Source: Patagioenas fasciata
Lineage: Eukaryota > Chordata > Aves > Columbiformes > Columbidae
Length of the DNA stretch: 64,000 nucleotides
Direction of reading: 5' to 3'
Assembly: GCF_037038585.1 (NCBI RefSeq)
Contig: NC_092524.1
Span: 44,911,001 to 44,975,000 of the forward strand
In this document: in pieces, positions 37,140 through 45,649 of the stretch
Layout of the letters: each line of letters starts with the position of its first letter
Position numbering within the stretch: the stretch's first letter is position 1
The notes under the pieces: model-generated
What the model saw: only the letters and a program-made list of their open reading frames with translations
Told to the model about the DNA's origin: nothing
Databases searched by the model: none
Position numbers and translations under genes: made by a program

Positions 37140-38260
37140 CACCTGTCCGGACTTGGTGCCGTGCAACCCTCAGCTGCCCCTGGTTACAGGGGATCTGTTG
37201 GCGTTTGCCAGTTCAGGAAATATTGAGGGCGAAGGAGCAGCACAGCCGAGTCATGGGGTATTCGCCCAAACCCGGCGTCCCGGGAACAAAACCACGCTGC
37301 CTTACGCCGCAGGACCCGCAGGCGGCAGCCCGGGCACGATTCGCGGTAAATCTCCACCCGATCGAGCGCACTCGCGTAGCACAACACCGGCGCCGGCTAC
37401 CTCTTGCCGGGAGCTCCATGCCCGCACCTCGGCCACCCACTACCCGGCTGTCAGAGGCCGATCCAGTCACACCTGCAAAACCCACGGCAGAGGCCCTCTC
37501 CAATATGCTTTTTCTCCCATTTTCCTCTGAGTAGTAGCGCTGGAGAGATATGGCGAGATTTCTGAGACGCTGGCTTGCCTTGTCTTTTCTAAATCGACCC
37601 TTAAAGTTAGTTTGCCGCCGCTGTTCCCAGCTCGTCAGGGGGCAATTATGTGATAATTATAAGAATTACATAGTTCTTTTATCTGGCGGCCGAGCACGAA
37701 GGGGGCTGAGCACAGCGAAATCTGTTCGCGTTTAAGCCGCCCCCCCGCGACGATGCCTCTTGCTGGCGACCAGCGCGGCTTCAGTTAATATCGGAGTCGA
37801 CACGAGACGGGACTACAAAAGCTGGGAGCTCGGCTCGGCCTTTCCAGAGGCCTGGGGCGAGACGAAGCAGCGCTAGAGATGCTCCCCTCGGGCCTCTCCC
37901 CGTCCGGCGGGAAAACGCCAACTCTGTTGTCGCCGCGCCGGCAACCCCGGCCGCAAAGCGCCCGGGCGGTTACACCGCCTCGGATGGCTTTCTTCGTCCC
38001 TCTCTCAACAGAACCCGGCATCGTGAATTAAAAAAAAAAAAAAAAACACCACAACAACAACAAAAAAACAAAAACAAAACAAACAAACAAACCAAACAAA
38101 CAAAAAAACCCCCACACTACCACACACAGACCCGCACAAGCCGGTGGCATCGCAGCGCCCCGCAAACAGAGGCTGTGGGCGCTTCCTCTTCCCGCAACTA
38201 CGCCGGCCCCCCAGGCCCTCTGCACAAGCTCGGCCATAGACATCGTTCCTCTTCACAACC
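37140..38260. promoter_or_regulatory. CpG island 6, split by an AT-rich block
   Basis: CpG-dense sequence at about 37.14-37.55, 37.68-38.03 and 38.13-38.26 kb, interrupted by the AT-rich element at 37640-37680 and the A-rich tract at 38029-38110. The overlapping open frames have no family resemblance. Confidence 0.6.
38029..38110. repeat. A-rich low-complexity tract
   Basis: Poly(A) followed by aac, aaac and aaaac units (for example caacaacaacaaaaaaac). Simple-sequence DNA just beyond the FOXA1 poly(A) region. Confidence 0.9.
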
Positions 38261-38365
38261 ACGCTCTAGTGCTACGTTTTTTTCTGGTAGACGGCTCCGT
38301 ACTCCTTAACTGGTCCCAGAAATTTTGAAATAAAGTAGCAGAAGTATTTCATTGTTAACATTTGA

Positions 38366-38371
38366 TTTATT
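38366..38371 (-). terminator. FOXA1: Probable FOXA1 poly(A) signal (AATAAA)
   Basis: On the minus strand the text reads ttttaaataaatcaaatg, with a canonical AATAAA at 38371-38366 in an AT-rich block. It gives a 3' UTR of reasonable length. Other TTTATT strings on the plus strand (near 38731 and 39133) could give shorter forms. Confidence 0.5.
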
Positions 38372-39041
38372 TAAAATCCTTAACTGCAAATGATCAAAAA
38401 CATACTTCACGCATTAAATTCTCAGTTATCGTTTTAAATCAAAATATTTTTTCAATTACAATCACATTTATAAAATTAACAAAATTTCTTAAATTCACGT
38501 GTAATTATTTTTTAAACTGTCATTTAAAGCAATTTCCAGCTGTAAAGAAAGAAAAAAAATATAAACCATGCAATAAATTAAGAACATTGAGACAGCGAAC
38601 AGGAATAATAATAAAACCCGTCTGGCTATGCTAACACCGTGTAAAACTGTGGAAAGTGCATTAACACTGGATGAAACAAGCTAACAGTGGCGAAAATTAA
38701 ACGGCCACAAAAAAAAAAGTGAATGTGGAATTTATTTAACAAGTGGAAAAAGGGAAGAGAGAAAGAGCTCTCCTCTTCTCCTTGTGTCGGTGTAATCATC
38801 AACGCTTCCTAGGGAAGGGGAAAAATAAACTTGTTATAGATACACAGTACTAGCTGGTACACAGTGAAGGGACACTTAAATTAAATAAGCATGTCATCCA
38901 CATGTTGATGAGAGTTCCTGATGAACGAGAATCTTCAGTAACAGATGGGAAGGAAATAAAAAAATCCAACTGGCTGTGACCTCTTGTAACTTTATCTTAC
39001 ACCCCAAGACAGGTAACACTTGGGAAAAAAATAAAGGTCGC

Positions 39042-39087
39042 ATCCTGCACTCCAAAGTTCCAGTTGGTTCCCTCGGGAGTGCAGGAT
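39042..39087 (-). other. FOXA1: Hairpin in the FOXA1 3' UTR
   Basis: atcctgcactcc at 39042-39053 and ggagtgcaggat at 39076-39087 are perfect reverse complements (12 bp) around a 22-base loop. The stem would be present in the FOXA1 mRNA. GC content of the stem is well above that of the surrounding UTR. Confidence 0.8.
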
Positions 39088-39697
39088 CCGTCCCGCAGCA
39101 TCTGGGTGTACGCAGGTTGTACTAGCCGAAGGTTTATTTTGCAAGTATCAAAAGGATGATCCGAGAAGGTAAATAGTCCTCTTGTTGCTTAGAGATTCTC
39201 TTAGTGTTTTGCTACTTCACAGCAGTATTGTCCTTCAAAGCCTTTTTAATTAAAAAAAGCCTTAAATGTCTACTCGCTTCTTCATCTCCGTATTGTTAAA
39301 GTATTGCCACATACCTGTAAACTTACATGAGATTATAGAGCGCAGAAGGGGGTAGGCGAGAGGGCGGAAAGCACAAACAAGTAGTTTACAAGCTCAACAA
39401 TTTTTTCTTCTTTTTAGTAACACCCTGCAACGGCTAGAGGGGATCTCCGGGGAGAGGGGTGGGCGGGGAGGCGGGAGGGGGTATGTACAAGCGGGACGCG
39501 GCCGGCTTTGCAGGAGGTCGTGGTGGATCGTAACAACAGACAACGCGTTGCGAGACAATTAAAAAGTAACAGTCCTTTGCACGCAGCGTGCGGAAACACC
39601 TCGGTTTGTCGCAAGGAGCGGGAAAGCGGGAAGAGAAGCCAGGAAAGCGGAAGAGGGGGCAGAGAGGGGCTCGCCCCGGGCGGTGGGGGATGCCGAG

Positions 39698-40960
39698 CTA
39701 GGAGGTGTTTAGCACAGGTCTGGAATACACACCTTGATAGTAGGAGGGCTCTAGGGCCGAGGGCTCGATGCTGCTCCGGCCCGCCATGGAGGCGCTGCCC
39801 AGGGGCAGCCCGCTGGGGATACTGGCCCCGTAGGAGGAATATTGCAGCGCCTGCTCATAGGCTTTGAAGTCCAGCTTGTGCTGCTGCTCCGAGGAGGACA
39901 TGAGGTTGTTGATGGAAAAGGGATGGTTGAAGGAGTAGTGGGGATCACCCTTGAGGTGGAGCTGGGGTTCGTGGGCTAAGGAGTGAGGGGGGTGCGGGAC
40001 AGAGGCCAAGGTGGGGACAGAGCTGATGGTGGAGGAGGCGGCCGAGACCGAGGTCTTTAGCTCCGTGCTTGATCCGCTGTGGTCCATAGACTGGGGGCTG
40101 GCGGACGGATTGGAGCTGGAGAGGGAGGTGGAAGTGTCCAGCTGCGCTGTTTTATTGTGGCTTCTGTGCAGGGGGGAGTTAGAGCTGGAACTGGAGGCCC
40201 CAGCCTGATCTTTCCTGCCCTCCTGAGGGGCTTTGCTGTTTGCTGGCTTCTCACACTTGAACCGCTTTTGCCGGCGGAGATAACAGCCGTTTTCAAACAT
40301 GTTGCCAGAGTCAGGATGCAGGGTCCAGTAGGAGCCCTTGCCGGGCTTGTCAGGGGAGCGGGCCACCTTGACGAAGCAGTCGTTGAAGGAGAGCGAGTGG
40401 CGAATGCTGTTCTGCCAGCGCTGCTGGTTTTGCCGGTAGTAGGGGAAAAGGTCCATGATCCACTGGTAGATCTCACTCAGCGTCAGCATCTTGCTGGGTG
40501 CCTGCTGGATGGCCATGGTGATGAGGGAGATGTAGGAGTACGGTGGCTTGGCATGGGGGTAGCTCCGCTTGAAGGTCTTGGCATCCCGTGTCCTGCCGAG
40601 GTTGGACTGGGTGTAGGCCATAGGGCTCATGCAGGGGTTCATGCTGCCGTAGGGGCTCAGCCCATTCATGGAACCTGTCTGGGCTGACATGGCATTAATG
40701 CCGCTGGGGCTCAGTGCCGTGCCCATGGCTGCCACACCAGCTGGCATGCCGTTCACAGGCCCCGCTGATCCCGCTGGCATGCCGGCCACGGCACCGGGAC
40801 TAAGCCCAGCCCCCAGTCCTGTGTTGGCATAAGACATGTTGAAGGAGCTGGAGGTCATGTTGCCACTCGTAGTCATGGTGTTCATGGTCATGTAGGTGTT
40901 CATGGTATTCATGGAGCCCAACCCAGAGTTCATGTTGCTCACGGGCACCGAGGAATAGGC
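39698..40960 (-). CDS. FOXA1: FOXA1 exon 2: forkhead domain and transactivation domains
   Basis: This exon encodes residues 25-444 of the hepatocyte nuclear factor 3-alpha protein, a pioneer transcription factor that opens chromatin at endoderm, liver, lung and hormone-responsive enhancers in the nucleus. The acceptor tag at 40963-40961 is followed by [17 protein letters not shown], as in mammals. Residues about 160-259 are the forkhead winged-helix domain ([18 protein letters not shown] through YLRRQKRFK), with recognition helix [13 protein letters not shown] at about 206-218. [16 protein letters not shown] (about 365-380) and [12 protein letters not shown] (about 388-399) are the conserved C-terminal transactivation regions. 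The end is [14 protein letters not shown] and a TAG at 39700-39698. The joined protein of 444 residues is 28 shorter than human (472), mainly because the Gly-rich linkers before and after the forkhead are missing. All DNA-contact residues that I can check are intact. Confidence 0.98.
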   Translation of the reverse strand, partial: AYSSVPVSNMNSGLGSMNTMNTYMTMNTMTTSGNMTSSSFNMSYANTGLGAGLSPGAVAGMPAGSAGPVNGMPAGVAAMGTALSPSGINAMSAQTGSMNGLSPYGSMNPCMSPMAYTQSNLGRTRDAKTFKRSYPHAKPPYSYISLITMAIQQAPSKMLTLSEIYQWIMDLFPYYRQNQQRWQNSIRHSLSFNDCFVKVARSPDKPGKGSYWTLHPDSGNMFENGCYLRRQKRFKCEKPANSKAPQEGRKDQAGASSSSSNSPLHRSHNKTAQLDTSTSLSSSNPSASPQSMDHSGSSTELKTSVSAASSTISSVPTLASVPHPPHSLAHEPQLHLKGDPHYSFNHPFSINNLMSSSEQQHKLDFKAYEQALQYSSYGASIPSGLPLGSASMAGRSSIEPSALEPSYYQGVYSRPVLNTS

Positions 40961-41168
40961 CTAGGGCAGAGAGACAGGGTTAGTGGGGGGAGACAGGGGC
41001 AAGCAGGACCCCGACGGAGCCGGATCCACCCGTTCTGCCTGCCCTGCGAGCCGTGCAAACGTCCTACCGCGGGACACTGTCCGCTTCCCTGACACCTGGG
41101 AGAGTGCTTTGTCAAAGCTGCACAGAAAGGCCGCTGGCGCCATGAAAAGGTCTAATTCATATTTGTAT

Positions 41169-41182
41169 GTGTTTATAAATAG
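41169..41182 (-). promoter_or_regulatory. FOXA1: Intronic FOX site overlapping a TATA-like box upstream of FOXA1 exon 2
   Basis: Read on the minus strand the block is ctatttataaacac. It combines a TATA-like tatttata with a FOX recognition core (tgtttat on the other strand) and lies about 210 bases upstream of exon 2. A transcript starting just downstream would begin translation at the Met of MNSGLGSM, which is the start of the known shorter human FOXA1 isoform lacking residues 1-33. The promoter role is inferred. Confidence 0.4.
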
Positions 41183-42199
41183 AGACGGAGGTGGGCTGCT
41201 TGGTCCCGACGCGCTCCCATTTTACCGGCTTGGCGCGGCTGGCGAGGGCTGCGCCGGGATCACCGGGGCACTCGGATTGACGGCCTCCCCGGAGCAGCTA
41301 CGCACTCCCGCAGAGCAGGGCTGAGGGCTTTATCTGCTCTGGGAGGACTTTTCCTCCCGAGTATTCCAGCCTTTTAGCTGACCTTGTGTCTTGTCTTGTC
41401 ACCTGAATATTTAAACTCTTCAGATTACTGAAATTCACGAGTGTAAACTGCCTGCCTGCACTTTCTTAGAATCTCATGCATCTTTCTCACCTTGTGTGGT
41501 TTTACATTTTTTTTCCTACACAAGATACGATAACGTCTTGTCAGAAACAAAACAAAACAACAAAATGACAGCTCATGTTCACGCGTTTTATCTGTGGAAA
41601 GCTTATGCCTTGTCTTCATTTCAGTCATGAAGTCTTTAAGTAAAACAAAACAAAAAATACCTATAACTTTCCCAAAGTACGAAAAGCCTGAACTTTCCCT
41701 GCCTGAGGTTTTCTACAATTGCCCGATGTGCAAAAATTGTAGCACCCTACCACATAACACAACTCTTCAAAAAGGCAGGAGAGCCTGAAATTGTGCTTTC
41801 CAGTATGGCATTTAATTTAACAGGAGGGAGAAAGATATTCTCAGTTTACTTCTAACAAAGGCAATACGGCTAAGAAAAAGCTGTTTAGGCGGCGGTTAAA
41901 TGTATAAAATTCACTACTGTTCACTACAAATTCCACGAGCTTATAAATGTGCTTTTATTTTAGAGGATCATATTAAACTGTTTGAGATGGTAGAAGGTGG
42001 ATGGGTTTCCCACCCTGCATCCATGCAGTGATCAATATTAAATAGCAGGAGAGGATAAGAGATCGAAGTTAAAAAATGGCAAAAGCGAAGGTCGCCTAAC
42101 TTTATATTTGTGGATAATGAGTCTGGCGAGGATCAATGTGTCTGGAAACGGCACATAATTAGGATGACCCTTATTTGCCCTTAGTTGACTTTCCTCTGT

Positions 42200-43340
42200 T
42201 AAATAAGGTGCCCGTAGGGTGACACGTATCTGCCTGTGCCCGCGTGGCCTTATGGGCGCTGTGTGCCAGCTCCGGGGTGCAGGGACAATGCGTGGGGACA
42301 GTGGAGCCCTGTGTCCGGGTGTGCTGATGCAATGCCCGGGTGCGCACACCTAGGTGACCGCCTCGCTACCACACTTCCTTAAAACGGCTCGTTCCCGGGC
42401 GGGAATCCGAGGGGCAGCTGGCGGTTCTGCAAGGCGCTGCCTTCTCCTGGGAAACCCCGGGCAGAGCCGCAGCGGCACAGCGAGAACCCTGGGCCCCGGC
42501 AGGGCCGAGGCGCGCCATGGGGAGGGCTCCGGGCGCTTCCGTGGCCCTCTGCCGTATTTGTTGGCGCTTGGGTTGTCCTCCTTACTTTGCACCGTCTTCT
42601 CAAACAGGCGCGGGGGGCGGACGCTCCTTCCGGGGCACCACGGTCCGGACCGGACCGGGGCCGGGGGTCGAGGCCGGGCCCTCCTCCCGGGCTGGCTCCC
42701 GGGGCCACTCTCGGCAGCGCCGCCCGCCGGCCCGCTGCGGCAGCGCACGCCGCAGGCAACCGGTCTTGCAAAGCACGAACAAACGGCGATTTTCCAGCGC
42801 CCTCCTTTCTTTTCACCCGGCCTTAACAGGTGAGGCCCCTGGAGACGGCGAATGGAGGGGCCGACGGCCTCGCCGAGGAGCTCGGAGAAGGCGCTGCCCC
42901 CACCCCGGGACGCGCCAGCAACCGGCTCCCTCGCCCCCTGCCAGCTGCCGGGAAGGAGCCGGGGGCCGGCAGCAGGGCGAGTCCTCTGCCCCGAGCCAAG
43001 AGTTTACGGGGCGCTTTTATGCGCGCCACAAACACAGATTATGCCTTTTTAGATGAGATCAAGGGCTGCCTCCGGACCCCCGGCCCTCCCGGCGGGTCCG
43101 CAGCCGCCCCGGGTCTCCCTCAAATGCCTCCCGGGGCTCTCGGAAGCCTAGTTTTCCTCGGGGAAGCCTGACCAGCTTCAGTGCCGGAGGGAAGCGGGAG
43201 GCACGTTTGCGCTGGCAGGATCTGGAGTGCAAACCGATTCCTCCGATTGCTGCTCCCCTTCAGATCCTCAACCCTTCCCCCGTCCGCCCCCCCCCCTCTT
43301 GCAAAGGGGCAGCAGCGGAGCCAGACCCTGCGATTTACTC
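42200..43340. promoter_or_regulatory. FOXA1: CpG island at FOXA1 exon 1 and proximal intron
   Basis: One of the most CpG-dense parts of the window, running into FOXA1 coding exon 1. It is typical of the promoter island of a developmental transcription factor. I cannot fix the transcription start. A weak minus-strand candidate is the ttgcaaataaagtgccg string at about 43785-43801, which would give a 5' UTR of roughly 350 bases. Confidence 0.6.
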
Positions 43341-43342
43341 AC

Positions 43343-43414
43343 CTCCTGAGTGTCGGCGTAGTAGCTGTTCCAGTCACTGGTCTCATGCCCTTCCATTTTC
43401 ACAGTCCCTAACAT
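43343..43414 (-). CDS. FOXA1: FOXA1 exon 1 coding part
   Basis: ATG at 43414-43412 begins MLGTVKMEGHETSDWNSYY, then ADTQE. These 24 codons are identical or nearly identical to the mammalian FOXA1 N-terminus, and a consensus gtgagt donor follows at 43342. Splicing to 40960 is phase 0 and restores [14 protein letters not shown] exactly as in mammals. The open frame extends upstream to a TTG at 43459, but in a vertebrate the first ATG with this conserved sequence is the start. Exon 1 also carries the 5' UTR toward higher coordinates, with no limit visible. Confidence 0.97.
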
Positions 43415-44350
43415 TATGGAGCCAACCTGCCCGGTGTAACCATCCAGCCCTCTTTGCAAGCGAGCGACGGACAGCAGGAAAAGAGCCCGAAAGCCCGACC
43501 TAGCAGGAAGCCAGCTCTCAGAAGGGGCGGGGGGGTGCTGAATTCTCCTCTATTACGAGCCAAAAAGCAGGCAAGGAGAGGTGTGGGGCGAGACAGTTGA
43601 GAAAGTGAGGAAGTGCCGGCTGGGATGTGAGTGGAGTTGAGCTGATGTGGATCTTACGTCGCAGAAGTACCCACCTCCTCCTCCTCCTCTCCCCATTTGT
43701 CCGTCGCACAAAGACGTTCGCACCTACAAAGCTGGAGATGCACCTGCAAACAAGGCAGTTCCCCTCGCCTGCAACTCCCCCCGGGGCGGCACTTTATTTG
43801 CAAAGCGGCGTAATTTGTTTAAGCTTATGGGGAAAGAAGGAGAGACAGAGGTGGGAGAGGGGGAGAGAGTAGAAAAGCGGGAGGGAGGAACCCACCCATT
43901 CAGATGGACAGGACAAATGCTAGGAGGGATCGGTGGAAATGAAATGAGGTAGATAAGGGAAGGGCAGCCCACTCCGTTTGAAAAGAATGCAAAAGGCCAT
44001 CCAGCCTTAAACCCCTGAGATTAGGGGCAGTATTTACTAAAGTCCGGTAGATGCGCCTTTAACTTGATGGCCAGGACGTGCTCCAAAGTCCCGAGTCCTG
44101 CAGCCCACGCGGTCTCCCCGCTCCTGCCCTTCACTTCAAAGCTGATTACGGCGCAGGTACATCCGCGGCGCCCCCAGCCCCCACCGAGGAGCCCACCCCC
44201 GCCACCGGGGCGGCGGCGTAGGGGACCGGGACTCGATGCTCTGGGCTGCGAGCAGGAGTGCTCGGCTCCGCGCTTCCCAAAGCCCTCCGCTGCCCTCCGC
44301 TTTCCCGTTGGGCTGAACGTGGGGGCTGCCGTCCTATGTAGTTGGTGATG
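43415..44350. promoter_or_regulatory. FOXA1: FOXA1 5' flank, partly CpG-rich
   Basis: Contains the presumed FOXA1 5' UTR and core promoter, then a purine-rich stretch (about 43840-43900) and a CpG-dense stretch at about 44.06-44.34 kb. No coding potential that I trust. The 5' UTR boundary and start site are not resolved. Confidence 0.5.
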
Positions 44351-45640
44351 ATTATATTTCTTTTCTAGTGCTTTACGTTTAGAAACCATGTGAGTCACTG
44401 CCTTGAGACATAACACTAGAGGCACCCGATAAATGCGGACAGAGGCTTGAATGCGGATCCACCGATATTAACCTCTACTTGGCAAACATCAGGTGAGTCA
44501 CTGGAACCATTTTATGTCTTTACTGTGGAAAGCCTCCAGCCCAGAAGGCTCATTTGGAAGCCGTCTCTGATGCCAGGCACCTCGAAGCAGCAATAATAAG
44601 TAGCGGGTATCTCGTTACCAACTTCTTGCTCATTGACCTGATTTCTCTCAAAGAACAGGGGAGGAGGAACCTACAAAGGCTGATAAAAGGTAAAAAGAGG
44701 CAACACCAATAAAACATTGACATTGAACAGCACTCTTTATTATTATGGAGAGAATGTCTCAGTCTTTGCAGACGGATCGAGCATTTTCTGCTCCTGTCCT
44801 GTCCAGCTCTTCGAGTTTAAGTCAAGACCACAGACTTTTCTTGGGTTTCTCTGCCCTATCCTTTATGAGTTTGTTCCTACCTAGCTACTACAACTTTTAT
44901 CACCTGATAGTAAAAAAAAAAAAAAAAAAAAGCAAAATTAAAAAACCCACTCACAAACAATCAAGCAACCCCCCCGTCCAACCCCAAATACCTTTCCGGG
45001 GAATGGGGATTTGAACGGGAAATAGAATTTTTTGGGATTTCGAAAAAAGCTTGTGTATCATCCCACACAAACTAAAACACACATCTGGGTCTGAATTTCT
45101 GCCTGGCATGTTTATCGTCCAAGCAGGATCATTGTTGCTTCCACAGTGATTTGTCCTCGAGTGATCGGCGAAAACGTCACTCTCACTAACTCGATTTTAA
45201 AGTTTCTTATACAGAGACCCCGGATTCAAATAACGAGATATAGCATATCTCCACCTCGACAAATATGTTTTAACTTGTCCTCTAAATGCGTTTTCTGTTA
45301 TCCCTTTCTTTTATTCTTTCCTTCCTCGTCCTTCTTTCTTTAATACTGGCAACAGAATTAAGTCAAATCCTCGAGACAAACAAAACTCTGGAATCAGCAG
45401 ACGAGAACAAGGGATGAAAATGTGTCTTGAAGGAAATAAAATAGATAAAAGCACCGGATTAAAACTCTACTTTTTCAAATGGTCAAACTACACCCATGTA
45501 AATTGGAACAAAACCCAGTGAAAACATCTAAAATACATTAAAATTGTGGTCTTCATGTATTCACGCTCCCTGCTTCCCTCATGGAAGCGGTCTATACATC
45601 TGGAAACAGAGACTCTTAGTCGGTGGCTTGTTCATTTCAG
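44351..45640. other. AT-rich spacer upstream of FOXA1
   Basis: Non-coding sequence with a 20-base A run at 44912-44931 followed by short A-rich pieces. Repeat-poor otherwise. It could hold upstream FOXA1 enhancers, but I see no motif cluster that I would defend. Confidence 0.5.
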
Positions 45641-45649
45641 TACCTGACG

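Larger units (their letters stand above)
38346..39697 (-). other. FOXA1: FOXA1 3' UTR
   Basis: About 1.35 kb of AT-rich, repeat-free sequence between the FOXA1 stop codon and the probable poly(A) signal. The length is similar to the mammalian FOXA1 3' UTR as I remember it. It contains many taaat strings (AUUUA on the mRNA) in its last 400 bases and a 12-base perfect hairpin (39042-39087). The exact cleavage site is not visible, and 38346 is set about 20 bases past the signal. Confidence 0.6.
40961..43342 (-). other. FOXA1: FOXA1 intron 1 (2382 bp, phase 0)
   Basis: The donor reads gag|gtgagt on the minus strand (43343|43342) and the acceptor ctctctgccctag|gcc (ending at 40961). Its exon-2-proximal part is CpG-rich. 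The middle (about 41.4-42.2 kb) is AT-rich and repeat-free. The exon-1-proximal 1.1 kb is very CpG-dense. The many long frames here (for example 42354-42833 and 42517-43056) are composition artefacts. Confidence 0.95.

Noticed and set aside
40079-40687. 202-codon plus-strand frame opposite FOXA1 exon 2
   Set aside because: Antisense shadow of the FOXA1 coding sequence.
42354-43171. Long frames inside the FOXA1 intron
   Set aside because: They lie in the intronic CpG island on both strands with no family resemblance, and the FOXA1 splice junctions on either side are exact.
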